Assembly: GCF_009755355.1 (NCBI RefSeq)
Contig: NZ_WQLB01000045.1
Location: 1 to 25,451, forward strand
Direction of reading: 5' to 3'
Length of the DNA stretch: 25,451 nt
From: Deinococcus arboris
GTDB lineage: Bacteria; Deinococcota; Deinococci; Deinococcales; Deinococcaceae
Shown here: in pieces, positions 1-6,257 of the stretch
Layout of the letters: each line of letters starts with the position of its first letter
How positions within the stretch are numbered: the stretch's first letter is position 1
Position numbers and translations under genes: made by a program
Notes under the pieces: model-generated
Told to the model about the DNA's origin: nothing
Databases searched by the model: none
The model's input: the letters and a program-made list of their open reading frames with translations, nothing else

Positions 1-512
1 TAAACGGCCATGGCGGCGGGCGACGGCGAGAGCATTGAAGGAAGTGGGGCGTGACTCAGGCCACTGACTCGCCCGGCGCGGCGGCCCCTCAGGCCGGTGA
101 ACTGTAGACTGGCATCTTGCAGTTTAGGTTTGAAGAGGCGAACAGGCGCGCTGAAGGGCGTCGAGCGCATTCAATTCCAGCAGGGAGGCCAGGCGACGCA
201 CCTCAGCCACACACGTACGGTTCTGGCCAGGTTGCCCTCAGTGGGGCCAGGTGTCTGGGGGCCGCAGAGGCAAGTCAAGGTCCTCGACATGACGCAGAAG
301 AAAGGCGAGGCCACAGAGACGCCCTATTGGCTGTGCTGGGCAAAGCGTTCGAGGCCAAACCGACCTTTGATGGTTTTGAAGAAGGCTTCAATACGCCAGC
401 GCCGTTTTCCCAGTCGGGCTAGGTCGACGCCACCCAGATTGAGGTTGGACATCACGAACCGCTGCTCCGGTTCTTTATCCCTGTACAACCAGACCCAAGA
501 GATGTACATGGT

Positions 513-539
513 CTGGTGCAGCCCTTTGGGCTGCACCAG
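513..539. repeat. Perfect palindrome inside IS4 transposase
   Basis: Inverted repeat with two exact 12-bp arms (513-524 CTGGTGCAGCCC and 528-539) separated by TTT. It lies within the IS4-type transposase coding sequence. See the findings: three other long exact palindromes also fall inside transposase frames in this window. Confidence 0.85.
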
Positions 540-662
540 GCTTCCCCGTACCATCAGGTCGCGCACCTGTCGTCCATCGGGGAGTCGGCGGGTGCAGCGC
601 ACATCAATCACGATGTCCAAGCCGCGGGCCAAGACGCCCTGAATGAAGTCAGCACGCTCGAA

Positions 663-688
663 GCCCCCGTCTGCATGCAGACGGGGGC
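663..688. repeat. 26-bp perfect palindrome inside IS4 transposase
   Basis: An exact palindrome with no spacer: arms 663-675 (GCCCCCGTCTGCA) and 676-688. It lies in the codons for the RLHADGGFE motif around the second catalytic Asp of the IS4-type transposase. In RNA it would need a few bases to open as a loop. Confidence 0.9.
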
Positions 689-1105
689 GACGCTTTCCAG
701 CGAGCAACTCCTGGGGCACGGTCCGCAGCAGATTCAGGGCCAGCTGTGCGGGGGACGGTGTGCCCTTCCCGCGCCACACCTGAAACGCCCACGGCAGCTG
801 GAGCGTCCCACAGCACACGTACAGCACGACCAGAGGCACGCCCCGAACACTGTGATACGTGTGCATCCAGCTGGCAAGTTCGCTGAACTTGCCGCTCTTT
901 TCCAGACGGGTCAGATCCACGAGCAGATTTACTCGGGGCCGCTGGTGGGGTGCCCCCGCCAGTGATCACGGAACGTCGCCAAAGCATGCTCGCACATCAC
1001 CCGGCAGAACTGTCGGGTGTTCCACGTGGCGTGATTCAGAAACCGACTGATGGCTGAGGGGGATTTCACCGTGGCCCGCACAGGCAACGGTGCGCCCGAC
1101 CCACC

Positions 1106-1510
1106 CAGCAGATGACGCTTCCGTCTGCTGACCTTTTTGCCACCATCGTACCCGCGCGGCCCACCCGCTTCCGTGGTGTCGACCGATTGGCTGTCAATGA
1201 TGCCCGCGCTTGGGGTGAATTCCCGCCCTTCGCGCACTTGAACCAATTCGCGCAACTTGGTGTGTCACGCTTGCCAGACGCCTTGCCGTCTCCAAAGCCT
1301 GTGAGAGTAGTCGATCGTTTGCCAAGGGGAAGATCGTGAGGCCGTAGCCCGCCAGGTGATGCCTCCGCGGAAGACAGAGAAGATGCTGTCCAGCATTTCC
1401 CGCAGAGACCACTTGCGGGGTCGACTCACAACAGATTCAGGAGGGAAGAACGGCTGAAGGACGTTTCACTCGGTATCGGTGAGCTCGTTTGGGTCCAGAC
1501 GTCGCGTCAT
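1106..1510 (-). pseudogene. Truncated IS5-type transposase with two in-frame stops
   Basis: This is the amino half of an IS5-type transposase. One continuous frame starts at ATG 1510, preceded by a GGAGGT-like ribosome site, and reads MTRRLDPNELTDTE, stop, NVLQPFFPPESVV, then the IS5 landmarks RKWSLREMLDSIF, LWRRQGVWQA, stop, KLRELVQVREGREF and IIDSQSVDTTEAGGPRGYDGGKK. The last motif holds the first catalytic Asp. Stops are TGA at 1466-1468 (codon 15) and TGA at 1265-1267 (codon 82). Both sit where family members normally have Trp, so each looks like a TGG to TGA change. After KRHLL the sequence switches abruptly at about 1105 to IS4-type sequence, so the carboxy half with the other two catalytic residues is gone. 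Dead element; no element ends were identified. Confidence 0.8.
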
Positions 1511-1721
1511 GCGTGCACCACCTCCGTCCCATCATCCCTCTATTCCACAGGCTAAGCAAACCCGCGCCAGTACGTTTTTCAGACGCACTTTAAGAGGAGC
1601 TGGCCATGCCAGGGCGGGGCACATAGGTGTGTCCGGCGCAGGCGGCAGCGAGGCAATTGAAGACCCTACCCTGTTTGCTGAGAACAATGAGGTATATCAG
1701 TTGCTTAGCAAGCAGATATGA

Positions 1722-1907
1722 ACCCCCTGCTGAGGCCTACTTCACCGAGTCATCGCTATATTTAAAGTATAGGCGTAAAAAATAAGTCTTAATTAACTTA
1801 TTACAGAAAAAAGATTTTTTCTTGCCGTCTGGGACGGGTGATTTCGATCTGCCTCACAGAAAGCCCAGGAAGGCCCTTCCGAGATGTTTTGAGTACTTTA
1901 CTGCCCT
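1722..1907. other. AT-rich gap with two AT dyads
   Basis: There is no credible gene between the IS5 remnant and the recombinase. About 1741-1825 is strikingly AT-rich against the GC-rich surroundings. It contains a dyad with 7-bp arms (1781-1787 and 1796-1802, loop CTTAATTA) and an A/T palindrome (1805-1812 and 1815-1822, two-base centre). The second lies downstream of the recombinase stop and could help end its transcript, but the loop is too small for a textbook terminator. A protein-binding or insertion-target role is equally possible. Confidence 0.5.
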
Positions 1908-2915
1908 TCACCAGCCAGCGACATCATTCTTCAAATCGTCAGCGGCTAACTGCGCATACCCCTTACGGGTGGTATCGATAGATGCGTGACCCAGGTGCGC
2001 TGCCACTCGGCCAAAGTCCTGAATCTGCTGAAGCAGGCGTGTCCCAGCATACTTTCGCCCTGGGTGAAAGCCTCGGAACGGTACCCCAGCGCGCTCAAAC
2101 AACCGACCCAGGTGATACCGAGCCGCCTGCTGAGTGCCGTACCGAAAGACCAAGGTCGCGGCCCGGTCCCTGGGTCGGTACCGGGCGTGTTCCGGCCCGC
2201 CCGGTCCATAGAGAGTTCGGAAATGCCGGGCGGCCCGGGCGAGCCGGACGCTCATCGTAACGCGGCGCGCTTTCCGGCCTTTACCGGACCGCACGTGAAG
2301 GCGCCGGGCCATTTCATCAAGGTCGGTCCATTCCAGGGCCAGGGCCTCACTGATCCGTAAGCCGGCGTGGGCAATCAGAAACAGGAGGAAGGCAGTGTGT
2401 TCATCAGCATGGTGCAGCACGTCCACAAGTTCCTCCTCGGTGTATGGAGGCCGCTTTTCAAGGCCAGATGTGGGGTCACGGGGAATTCGGACCTCACGAA
2501 ATGGATCAGCTTCGGTGGCGCCGGCCCAGCGCAGGGCGCGGTACAGTGTGGCGGCGGCGGCGACTTTGAGTTGGACGCCCGCCGGTTGTCGGCCAGCCGC
2601 CAGCATGGCCTGCACGTACCGCTGTGCGTCGTGCCGGCCTGGACGCAGCAGATTGAGAGCCTGATCGCCGGCATAGGTTAGAAATTGCCGCCCCCCCAGC
2701 GTATAGGCTTCGACGGTCCGGGGACTGGTCAAGACGCCGCTCTTGCCGTGCTGGGTGAGATAGGCACGCATCAGACTGAGGAGCGTGTCGGTTTCCTTGC
2801 TGGCGGCGGCCTGCACCGCACGGCGGCGCAGTTCGTCGTCGTGAAGGTTGAGCCAAGTGTCGGCGTGGGCGAGCGCGGTGCCCTGATAGTGGACGAGGGG
2901 CATAGCCTCAGACAT
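1908..2915 (-). CDS. Tyrosine recombinase (phage-integrase/Xer type)
   Basis: This 335-residue enzyme would cut and rejoin DNA at specific sites through a 3'-phosphotyrosine link. The amino part (about 40-135) looks like the SAM-like core-binding domain. The catalytic part (about 155-330) shows the full active-site set: Arg187 in HAGLRISEALAL, a Lys in GKGRKARR (212-215), His284 and Arg287 in FHPGRKYAGTR, His310 in HLGHASIDTT, and the nucleophile Tyr320 in RKGYAQL. Length fits the Xer/integrase family. The start is ATG 2915, with only a weak GTGAG-like ribosome site; ATG 2903 (residue 5) is possible. A 44-bp perfect palindrome begins 12 nt upstream of the start, and dead transposons lie downstream. 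No attachment site or prophage cargo is visible, so the role (element mobility, plasmid dimer resolution or inversion) is open. Confidence 0.93.
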   Translation of the reverse strand: MSEAMPLVHYQGTALAHADTWLNLHDDELRRRAVQAAASKETDTLLSLMRAYLTQHGKSGVLTSPRTVEAYTLGGRQFLTYAGDQALNLLRPGRHDAQRYVQAMLAAGRQPAGVQLKVAAAATLYRALRWAGATEADPFREVRIPRDPTSGLEKRPPYTEEELVDVLHHADEHTAFLLFLIAHAGLRISEALALEWTDLDEMARRLHVRSGKGRKARRVTMSVRLARAARHFRTLYGPGGPEHARYRPRDRAATLVFRYGTQQAARYHLGRLFERAGVPFRGFHPGRKYAGTRLLQQIQDFGRVAAHLGHASIDTTRKGYAQLAADDLKNDVAGW

Positions 2916-2926
2916 GATGTCTCACG

Positions 2927-2970
2927 ATACAACCTTTTCACCTAAGCAGCCTTAGGTGAAAAGGTTGTAT
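2927..2970. repeat. 44-bp perfect palindrome upstream of the recombinase
   Basis: Two exact 20-bp arms (2927-2946 and 2951-2970) flank the four bases CAGC. The arm reads ATACAACCTTTTCACCTAAG. It starts 12 nt upstream of the recombinase ATG, inside the presumed leader or promoter. Candidate roles are a recombinase binding or crossover site, an operator, or an RNA hairpin that limits translation. It lacks a one-sided T-tract, so it is a poor terminator. Confidence 0.92.
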
Positions 2971-3176
2971 TGACGCACCGAGAGGATCGAGCTTGAGCAC
3001 CTCACTTGGGTCGGTCCCCTTCTCTAAAGGGATGGAGGAACTGTAAATACCGCACACCAGCGGCGGCGGTGAGTTGGCGTTGATGCTGTTTGTTCCGCGG
3101 AGGAGTCAGGTCTGGCAAAGCAGAGAGGGGAAGCTGTCGTTTCAGGGCTTCTTGATGCTGATTGGTCGTTAACCGC
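2971..3176 (-). other. Short gap with a possible gene fragment
   Basis: Between the palindrome and the membrane-protein gene there is no complete gene. One minus-strand frame reads about 58 codons without interruption (KRLTTNQHQEALKRQL, then a stop after FREGDRPK) but has no convincing start codon or ribosome site. It may be the remnant of a gene lost when elements inserted nearby. Treat as unassigned. Confidence 0.25.
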
Positions 3177-3677
3177 TTAGGACACCGGTGCTAAGTTGCC
3201 CATCACCGGCCGGGCAAATCGGCGAACAGCGTCAGTCCAGCCTTGGTCTAGGCGCCTCTTTGTGCGGGGGCCATGCTCATCCCAGAAGGTGTGCAGCAGA
3301 ATGATATTTCCAATGAGGCTGAGGCCGTCCAGGGTGGGGTTCTGCACCAGCATGTTTCCAACATTACAACTGCAGGCCAACAGAACCATCCCCAGGCGCC
3401 GAAAGGGCGACGCTTTCAAAGCGGGGGCCATGAGGGTGCTCAGGACTATGCCCAACAGCACAACGCCAAACATTGTTACCCAATCCCACCCCAGGCGCCG
3501 CGCGAATGCAAAAGCCTGAGCCGGCACGGCGGCCATCAGCAAGGGGAGAGTCAACAGCGTCAAAGGCATACATTCATCATGAATTACACCAGTCACTCGC
3601 ACAAGCGGGTACGGTGCCGACTCAGCTTCGTTCGGCGAAGGTGAGGGTGGGTGATTGTTCGTCGGCCTTGACGACAT
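3177..3677 (-). CDS. Small hypothetical membrane protein at an IS boundary
   Basis: The product is up to 166 residues with no recognised family. Two or three hydrophobic stretches are visible: MPLTLLTLPLLMAAVPAQAF, MFGVVLLGIVLSTLMAP, and a third around GMVLLACSCNVGN to LIGNIILLHTFW. These suggest an inner-membrane protein with a basic carboxy tail. The first 36 residues are polar, Pro/Ser/Asn-rich and lack a ribosome site. The ATG at 3677 is only about 12 bases from the IS6 inverted repeat, so the true start may be the Met at 3569, which begins directly with the first membrane segment. In that case the upstream region was replaced by the IS. Possibly truncated; function unknown. Confidence 0.45.
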   Translation of the reverse strand: MSSRPTNNHPPSPSPNEAESAPYPLVRVTGVIHDECMPLTLLTLPLLMAAVPAQAFAFARRLGWDWVTMFGVVLLGIVLSTLMAPALKASPFRRLGMVLLACSCNVGNMLVQNPTLDGLSLIGNIILLHTFWDEHGPRTKRRLDQGWTDAVRRFARPVMGNLAPVS

Positions 3678-3680
3678 AAT

Positions 3681-4433
3681 TTACCATCGGGGTTCCAGCA
3701 CCTTGACTTCAGTAGAACCGTCTTGGCTTAGCAGGCGGTTTCCTTCTCGCCAGAGGAGCAATACTGCGGATTGATGGCTTCGTCTGAGGGCGGCGGGGAC
3801 CGTGGTCCGGGTGTGGCGGTGAAGGTTCGAGACGCGGGCATGCAGGTCAAGGAACTCTTGCGTTCGCTGTCGTCGTTTGAGACCCACTTGGCTTCGCTCC
3901 TGCTGCCGTGTGGGTCGATGCGATTGCTCGACCAGGTTGTTACAGCGCGCGGTGGACACCAGCTGAACGTGCTCCACGCCGTGGAGCACGGGGAGTCCTC
4001 GGAGCGCCGCCCCGTAGGTCCACAACTTGTCGGTATGGAGAATCTCCGGTACGTCGTATTCCCTCAGCAGGTGGACGAAAAAGGACCTGGCTGCCCGAGT
4101 GTCGCGATGTTCCTGAAGCAGGATGTCTAGCACAGCTCCTTCCTCATCCACCGCCCTCCAGAGCCAATGCTTCTTACCACCGATCTCGACGCACACCTCG
4201 TCCAGCAACCACCGCGAACCCCGCCGGGGTTCGCGGTGCCGCAGCTCTTCAGTGAGCAGGGGGGCGAATTTGATGTTCCACTGCCGCAGGGTTTCGTGAC
4301 TGACCTGGATCCCGCGCTCACGGAGCAATTCCTGAACGTCCCGCTGGCTGAGGGGGAAGCGGGGGGAGAGCCGCAGGGCATACCCGATGACGCTCAAGGG
4401 AAAACGGTGGCGGTAGGGTTTGCGGTCAGTCAT
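3681..4433 (-). CDS. IS6-family transposase
   Basis: This is a 250-residue DDE transposase that would move the element by replicative cointegrate formation. From ATG 4433 (MTDRKPYRHRFPLSVIGYALR), it has an amino helix-turn-helix-like region (residues 27-55), Asp78 in SRWLLDEVCVEIGGKKHWLWRAVD, Asp135 in ILHTDKLWTYGAAL, and Glu169 in NNLVEQSHRPTRQ followed by basic GLKRRQRTQEF. All three catalytic acids are present and length is normal, so it may be active. An upstream ATG at 4544 would add 37 residues crossing the inverted repeat and is unlikely. The stop codon (3681-3683) lies outside the inferred right end, so the last few residues are read from flanking DNA. Two long perfect palindromes (3968-3990, 4210-4238) lie within the gene. 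Confidence 0.92.
   Translation of the reverse strand: MTDRKPYRHRFPLSVIGYALRLSPRFPLSQRDVQELLRERGIQVSHETLRQWNIKFAPLLTEELRHREPRRGSRWLLDEVCVEIGGKKHWLWRAVDEEGAVLDILLQEHRDTRAARSFFVHLLREYDVPEILHTDKLWTYGAALRGLPVLHGVEHVQLVSTARCNNLVEQSHRPTRQQERSQVGLKRRQRTQEFLDLHARVSNLHRHTRTTVPAALRRSHQSAVLLLWREGNRLLSQDGSTEVKVLEPRW
3968..3990. repeat. 23-bp perfect palindrome inside IS6 transposase
   Basis: Exact 11-bp arms (3968-3978, CGTGCTCCACG, and 3980-3990) around a single C. It falls in codons for LHGVEHV of the transposase. Confidence 0.9.
4210..4238. repeat. 29-bp perfect palindrome inside IS6 transposase
   Basis: Exact 14-bp arms (4210-4223, CACCGCGAACCCCG, and 4225-4238) around a single C. It falls in codons for HREPRRGSR of the transposase. 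It would form a very stable GC hairpin in RNA from either strand. Confidence 0.9.
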
Positions 4434-4553
4434 AGCCCACCAGCCTACCGAGCTTAAGTTACCAGAACCCCCCGTAGAGATAGTTCTCTCCCTTGATGGA
4501 GAAATTTTGCTTCTATCGCCCTTCTTCCTCTCCCTTTGCATCACATTGACATG

Positions 4554-5123
4554 TTAAGAGAGACAAAGTGCTGGGAGATCTGTTGGCGTGCCTGAACTCA
4601 GAGAGACAGCAGCTGTAGCGGTGTTTCCCTCATGATCCGCAACGTACGCTTGGAAGTTGGCTACTCCGTCGCGCCATCCAGCGATCAACAAAATAGTATG
4701 TTCGTCGAACAGCCCCTGCATCTGCCCGTCAGAGAACTGTTCCCGAGCCCACGTATCCGTGGGACATTGAGCCGTTGGATGGATGGTCCAATTGCCACAC
4801 CAGTCAATCTGTCCGCCCCATATCTCAGCAACGGCCTCAGCCCAACCTAGAGTGAAGCGATCATCCACCGTCAGCAGAGACCGCGTGGACTGCTCGTACC
4901 ATTGTGGAAAGCCAGCGCTGCTGGCGAGCACCACTCGAAGCATTGTCCCTTCGTGATATCCGAACAGAAGACCGCCACAGATTCGCGCTGGTGAGTGCAG
5001 CTGCTCAAAGAGAAAATTGACGACGCTGGCCTGAAGGGAGACGCTGAGCACAGCGTTTTTCGGCCTCAGGACAGTGCCTTTTTGTGGAATTTGCACCATT
5101 GCGTGATATTTCAGTGCGCGCAT
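4554..5123 (-). CDS. JAB/MPN-like protein with degraded metal site
   Basis: A 189-residue protein that looks like a JAB1/MPN (JAMM) domain. The central strand-turn ICGGLLFGYHEG (48-59) matches the usual ETGGxLxG turn, VVLASSAGFPQWYEQS follows, and DWCGNWTIHPTAQCPTDTW (107-125) lines up with the zinc motif WHTHP...PSxxD. The second His (His115) and the Asp (Asp123) remain. The normal Glu is Ile/Arg, the first His is Thr113, and the Ser is Cys120, so zinc-dependent isopeptidase activity is unlikely. No signal peptide is seen. It starts at ATG 5123 with no ribosome site, consistent with a leaderless message. It is divergent from a small XRE regulator 85 bp away. The fold is inferred by eye; a different hypothetical family is possible. 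Confidence 0.6.
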   Translation of the reverse strand: MRALKYHAMVQIPQKGTVLRPKNAVLSVSLQASVVNFLFEQLHSPARICGGLLFGYHEGTMLRVVLASSAGFPQWYEQSTRSLLTVDDRFTLGWAEAVAEIWGGQIDWCGNWTIHPTAQCPTDTWAREQFSDGQMQGLFDEHTILLIAGWRDGVANFQAYVADHEGNTATAAVSLSSGTPTDLPALCLS

Positions 5124-5207
5124 TGTGACAAAAGTGTAGGCCCACGATACTCAAAATGCTAGGTATAGAGTGTAGATTCGTGAGCTTCTGTCAAGCAGTG
5201 TGGCTGG

Positions 5208-5429
5208 ATGCCTGCCAGTGCCGCCCGTCTGCGCTTCGCCGCCCATGTGCGGCGCTTGCGGAAACTGGCGCGTTGGTCGCAAGAGGATCTGGGTGATCAT
5301 GCTGGTATTCATCGCACGTATATCGGGGCCATTGAGCGAGGTGAGGCCAATGTGACACTTGATCACATGCAGCGACTCGCCGACGCCCTACAGGTCGATG
5401 TCAGTGAGCTTCTCCAGCCCAGTGTGTAG
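5208..5429 (+). CDS. Small XRE-family transcriptional regulator
   Basis: A 73-residue protein that is essentially one Cro/C1-type helix-turn-helix domain: FAAHVRRLRKLARWSQEDLGDHAGIHRTYIGAIERGEANVTLDHMQRLADALQ. Helix 2 is SQEDLGDHAG, the recognition helix is HRTYIGAIERG, and the final helices are typical. It lacks any ligand or protease domain. Single-domain proteins of this size and pattern include restriction-modification controller proteins and antitoxin-type repressors, but no methylase or toxin partner is visible. It is divergent from the JAB-like gene, so it probably binds the shared 85-bp spacer and controls one or both genes. No good ribosome site precedes ATG 5208. Confidence 0.85.
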   Translation: MPASAARLRFAAHVRRLRKLARWSQEDLGDHAGIHRTYIGAIERGEANVTLDHMQRLADALQVDVSELLQPSV

Positions 5430-5735
5430 TGAGCAGTTATGGGCAAGTTGGCGGCCGATGATGGCTTGTAGGCGGCCAAACCGGCATGCCTGGGGACGCC
5501 ATGCCAATCGGCGAACGCCGCGACCGTGAGCAAATTGCATCGGTGCGGGTGCATGGTGATCAGGGTGTGCAAGGCGGGGTGCAGCGGCGCTGTGGGGATG
5601 GGCGCGGCGGGCTGGAGCCGTGGTGGCGGCCCGCCGGGCTTCACCAGAACTCCGAACGATGTGGGTCAGGAGCACCAGGCCTGCCACGAGCATTAGCACG
5701 AACAGGGGTGCATGGAGGTGGGGCGGAAGGGTCAT
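5388..5735 (-). CDS. Doubtful small membrane-anchored ORF
   Basis: An open frame of 115 codons whose first 30 residues (MTLPPHLHAPLFVLMLVAGLVLLTHIVRSS) form a convincing membrane anchor. The rest is Ala/His/Arg-rich and its last 14 codons overlap the 3' end of the XRE gene on the other strand. A second minus-strand frame (5363-5644) also stays open, so an original gene may have been frameshifted after the anchor. No ribosome site is visible before ATG 5735. It could be a remnant of a membrane protein at the end of the operon beginning at 9230. Low confidence. Confidence 0.3.
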   Translation of the reverse strand: MTLPPHLHAPLFVLMLVAGLVLLTHIVRSSGEARRAATTAPARRAHPHSAAAPRLAHPDHHAPAPMQFAHGRGVRRLAWRPQACRFGRLQAIIGRQLAHNCSLHTGLEKLTDIDL

Positions 5736-5800
5736 GGACCGCAGCGTGCGGCGCGCACGGGTGGCCAGGCAACGTCATCTGAGTGTGCCGTCGCCCAGCG

Positions 5801-6106
5801 TCAGTCAGCACGCGCCCTGAGGAATACCTGGAGGCGGCTGAGCGTGTATCCCCCTTGGCCGCCGTACTGAATCAGGGTCGTCTCCGCGTCCCGCAGCAGG
5901 GTCAGGGCCTCCGCCCAGGTGCTGGGGTCAGGCGGGTCGGGCTGCTCGGGGCCTGCGCCCACCAGGAGGTCCAGTTCATCGGCGCAGTAATGCAGCACGC
6001 TCCAAGATGGACGGCCTTCAGGTTCGTCGTCGGCCTCGGCGCGCCAGCGCGCGGAGAGGGCCTGCAAGGGTGCCGGAGCGGGCGTGTCAGGGTGGGGCGT
6101 GGACAT
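5801..6106 (-). CDS. Hypothetical protein, 101 residues
   Basis: No family recognised. It is a soluble, acidic protein with a Pro-rich start (MSTPHPDTPAPAPLQALSARWRAE), then WSVLHYCADELDLLVGAG, a Pro/Asp linker, and two probable helices (TWAEALTLLRDAETTLIQYGGQGGYTLSRLQVFLRARAD). No signal or membrane segment. Strong third-position GC bias supports real coding. Its ATG at 6106 lies 19 bases inside the end of a short upstream frame, suggesting translational coupling. It sits downstream of the two candidate immunity lipoproteins and probably shares their transcript. Confidence 0.7.
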   Translation of the reverse strand: MSTPHPDTPAPAPLQALSARWRAEADDEPEGRPSWSVLHYCADELDLLVGAGPEQPDPPDPSTWAEALTLLRDAETTLIQYGGQGGYTLSRLQVFLRARAD

Positions 6107-6251
6107 GGGTCACCTCGTTTGAGGGCAGGATTCGGCGCGCAGGTGTCTGCGCGCCGCGAATGCTCCAGCGCCGACCGGGATGCAGCTCGAAGAGGCCCGG
6201 CCAGGCCTCAAGCTGGGCGAACAGTTCGCTGGCAGTCAGGCGCAGCTTCAA
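6087..6251 (-). CDS. Possible 54-residue ORF with TTG start
   Basis: A short open frame lies between the second lipoprotein gene and the 101-residue gene. From TTG 6251 it reads LKLRLTASELFAQLEAWPGLFELHPGRRWSIRGAQTPARRIL and ends at TGA 6087-6089. It begins 6 bases after the preceding stop codon and overlaps the next start. The amphipathic, GC3-biased sequence looks coding, but there is no ATG and no clear ribosome site, and a stable hairpin (6133-6156) lies within it. It could instead be the surviving tail of a longer gene. Confidence 0.4.
   Translation of the reverse strand: MKLRLTASELFAQLEAWPGLFELHPGRRWSIRGAQTPARRILPSNEVTHVHAPP
6133..6156. repeat. GC hairpin within the operon
   Basis: Exact 10-bp arms (6133-6142 CGGCGCGCAG and 6147-6156) around GTGT, reading ACAC as the loop on the minus-strand transcript. 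There is no following T-tract, so it is not a clear terminator. It could be an RNA-processing or stability element between the lipoprotein genes and the 101-residue gene. Confidence 0.5.
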
Positions 6252-6257
6252 TAACGG

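Larger units (their letters stand above)
124..1105 (-). pseudogene. Decayed IS4-type DDE transposase
   Basis: This is the remnant of a cut-and-paste transposase read on the minus strand. The amino part (ATVKSPSAISRFLNH, near 1055-1075) lies in one frame. The reading then shifts by one base near 945-955, apparently through loss of a C in a C-run, into the frame of 324-920. That frame carries DLTRLEKSGKF (first catalytic Asp), LHADGGFERADF (second Asp) and RWRIEAFFKTIKGRF (catalytic Glu with the IS4-type signature). A TAG at 324-326 replaces an expected Gln codon after QHSQ. The expected tail (LARTVRVWL, LELNALDALQRA) continues in shifted frames to a TAA at about 124-126. The gene therefore has at least two frameshifts plus one nonsense change and cannot make an active enzyme. 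Its 5' end is joined in frame to an IS5-type remnant at about 1105. Family placement is from recalled motifs; element ends were not identified. Confidence 0.8.
3690..4470 (-). mobile_element. IS6-type insertion sequence
   Basis: An element of about 781 bp, the usual size for IS6/IS26 relatives, carrying one transposase. Its ends are imperfect inverted repeats: plus-strand 3690 onward reads GGGTTCCAGCACCTTGACTT, and the minus strand from 4470 reads GGGTTCTGGTAACTTAAGCT. About 18 of the first 26 positions agree. No matching 8-bp target duplication is seen (left flank TACCATCG, right flank CCCGTAGA), so the present copy may derive from recombination between copies or an adjacent deletion. Exact ends could be off by one or two bases. 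Confidence 0.75.

Noticed and set aside
4434..4544. Longer start (4544) for the IS6 transposase
   Set aside because: It would cross the element's inverted repeat and add a polar segment; MTDRKPYRHRFPLSVIG is the normal family amino end.
5124..5207. Clear divergent promoters between the JAB-like and XRE genes
   Set aside because: TACACT and TATAGA boxes can be picked out, but no matching -35 elements at correct spacing, so I did not call them.
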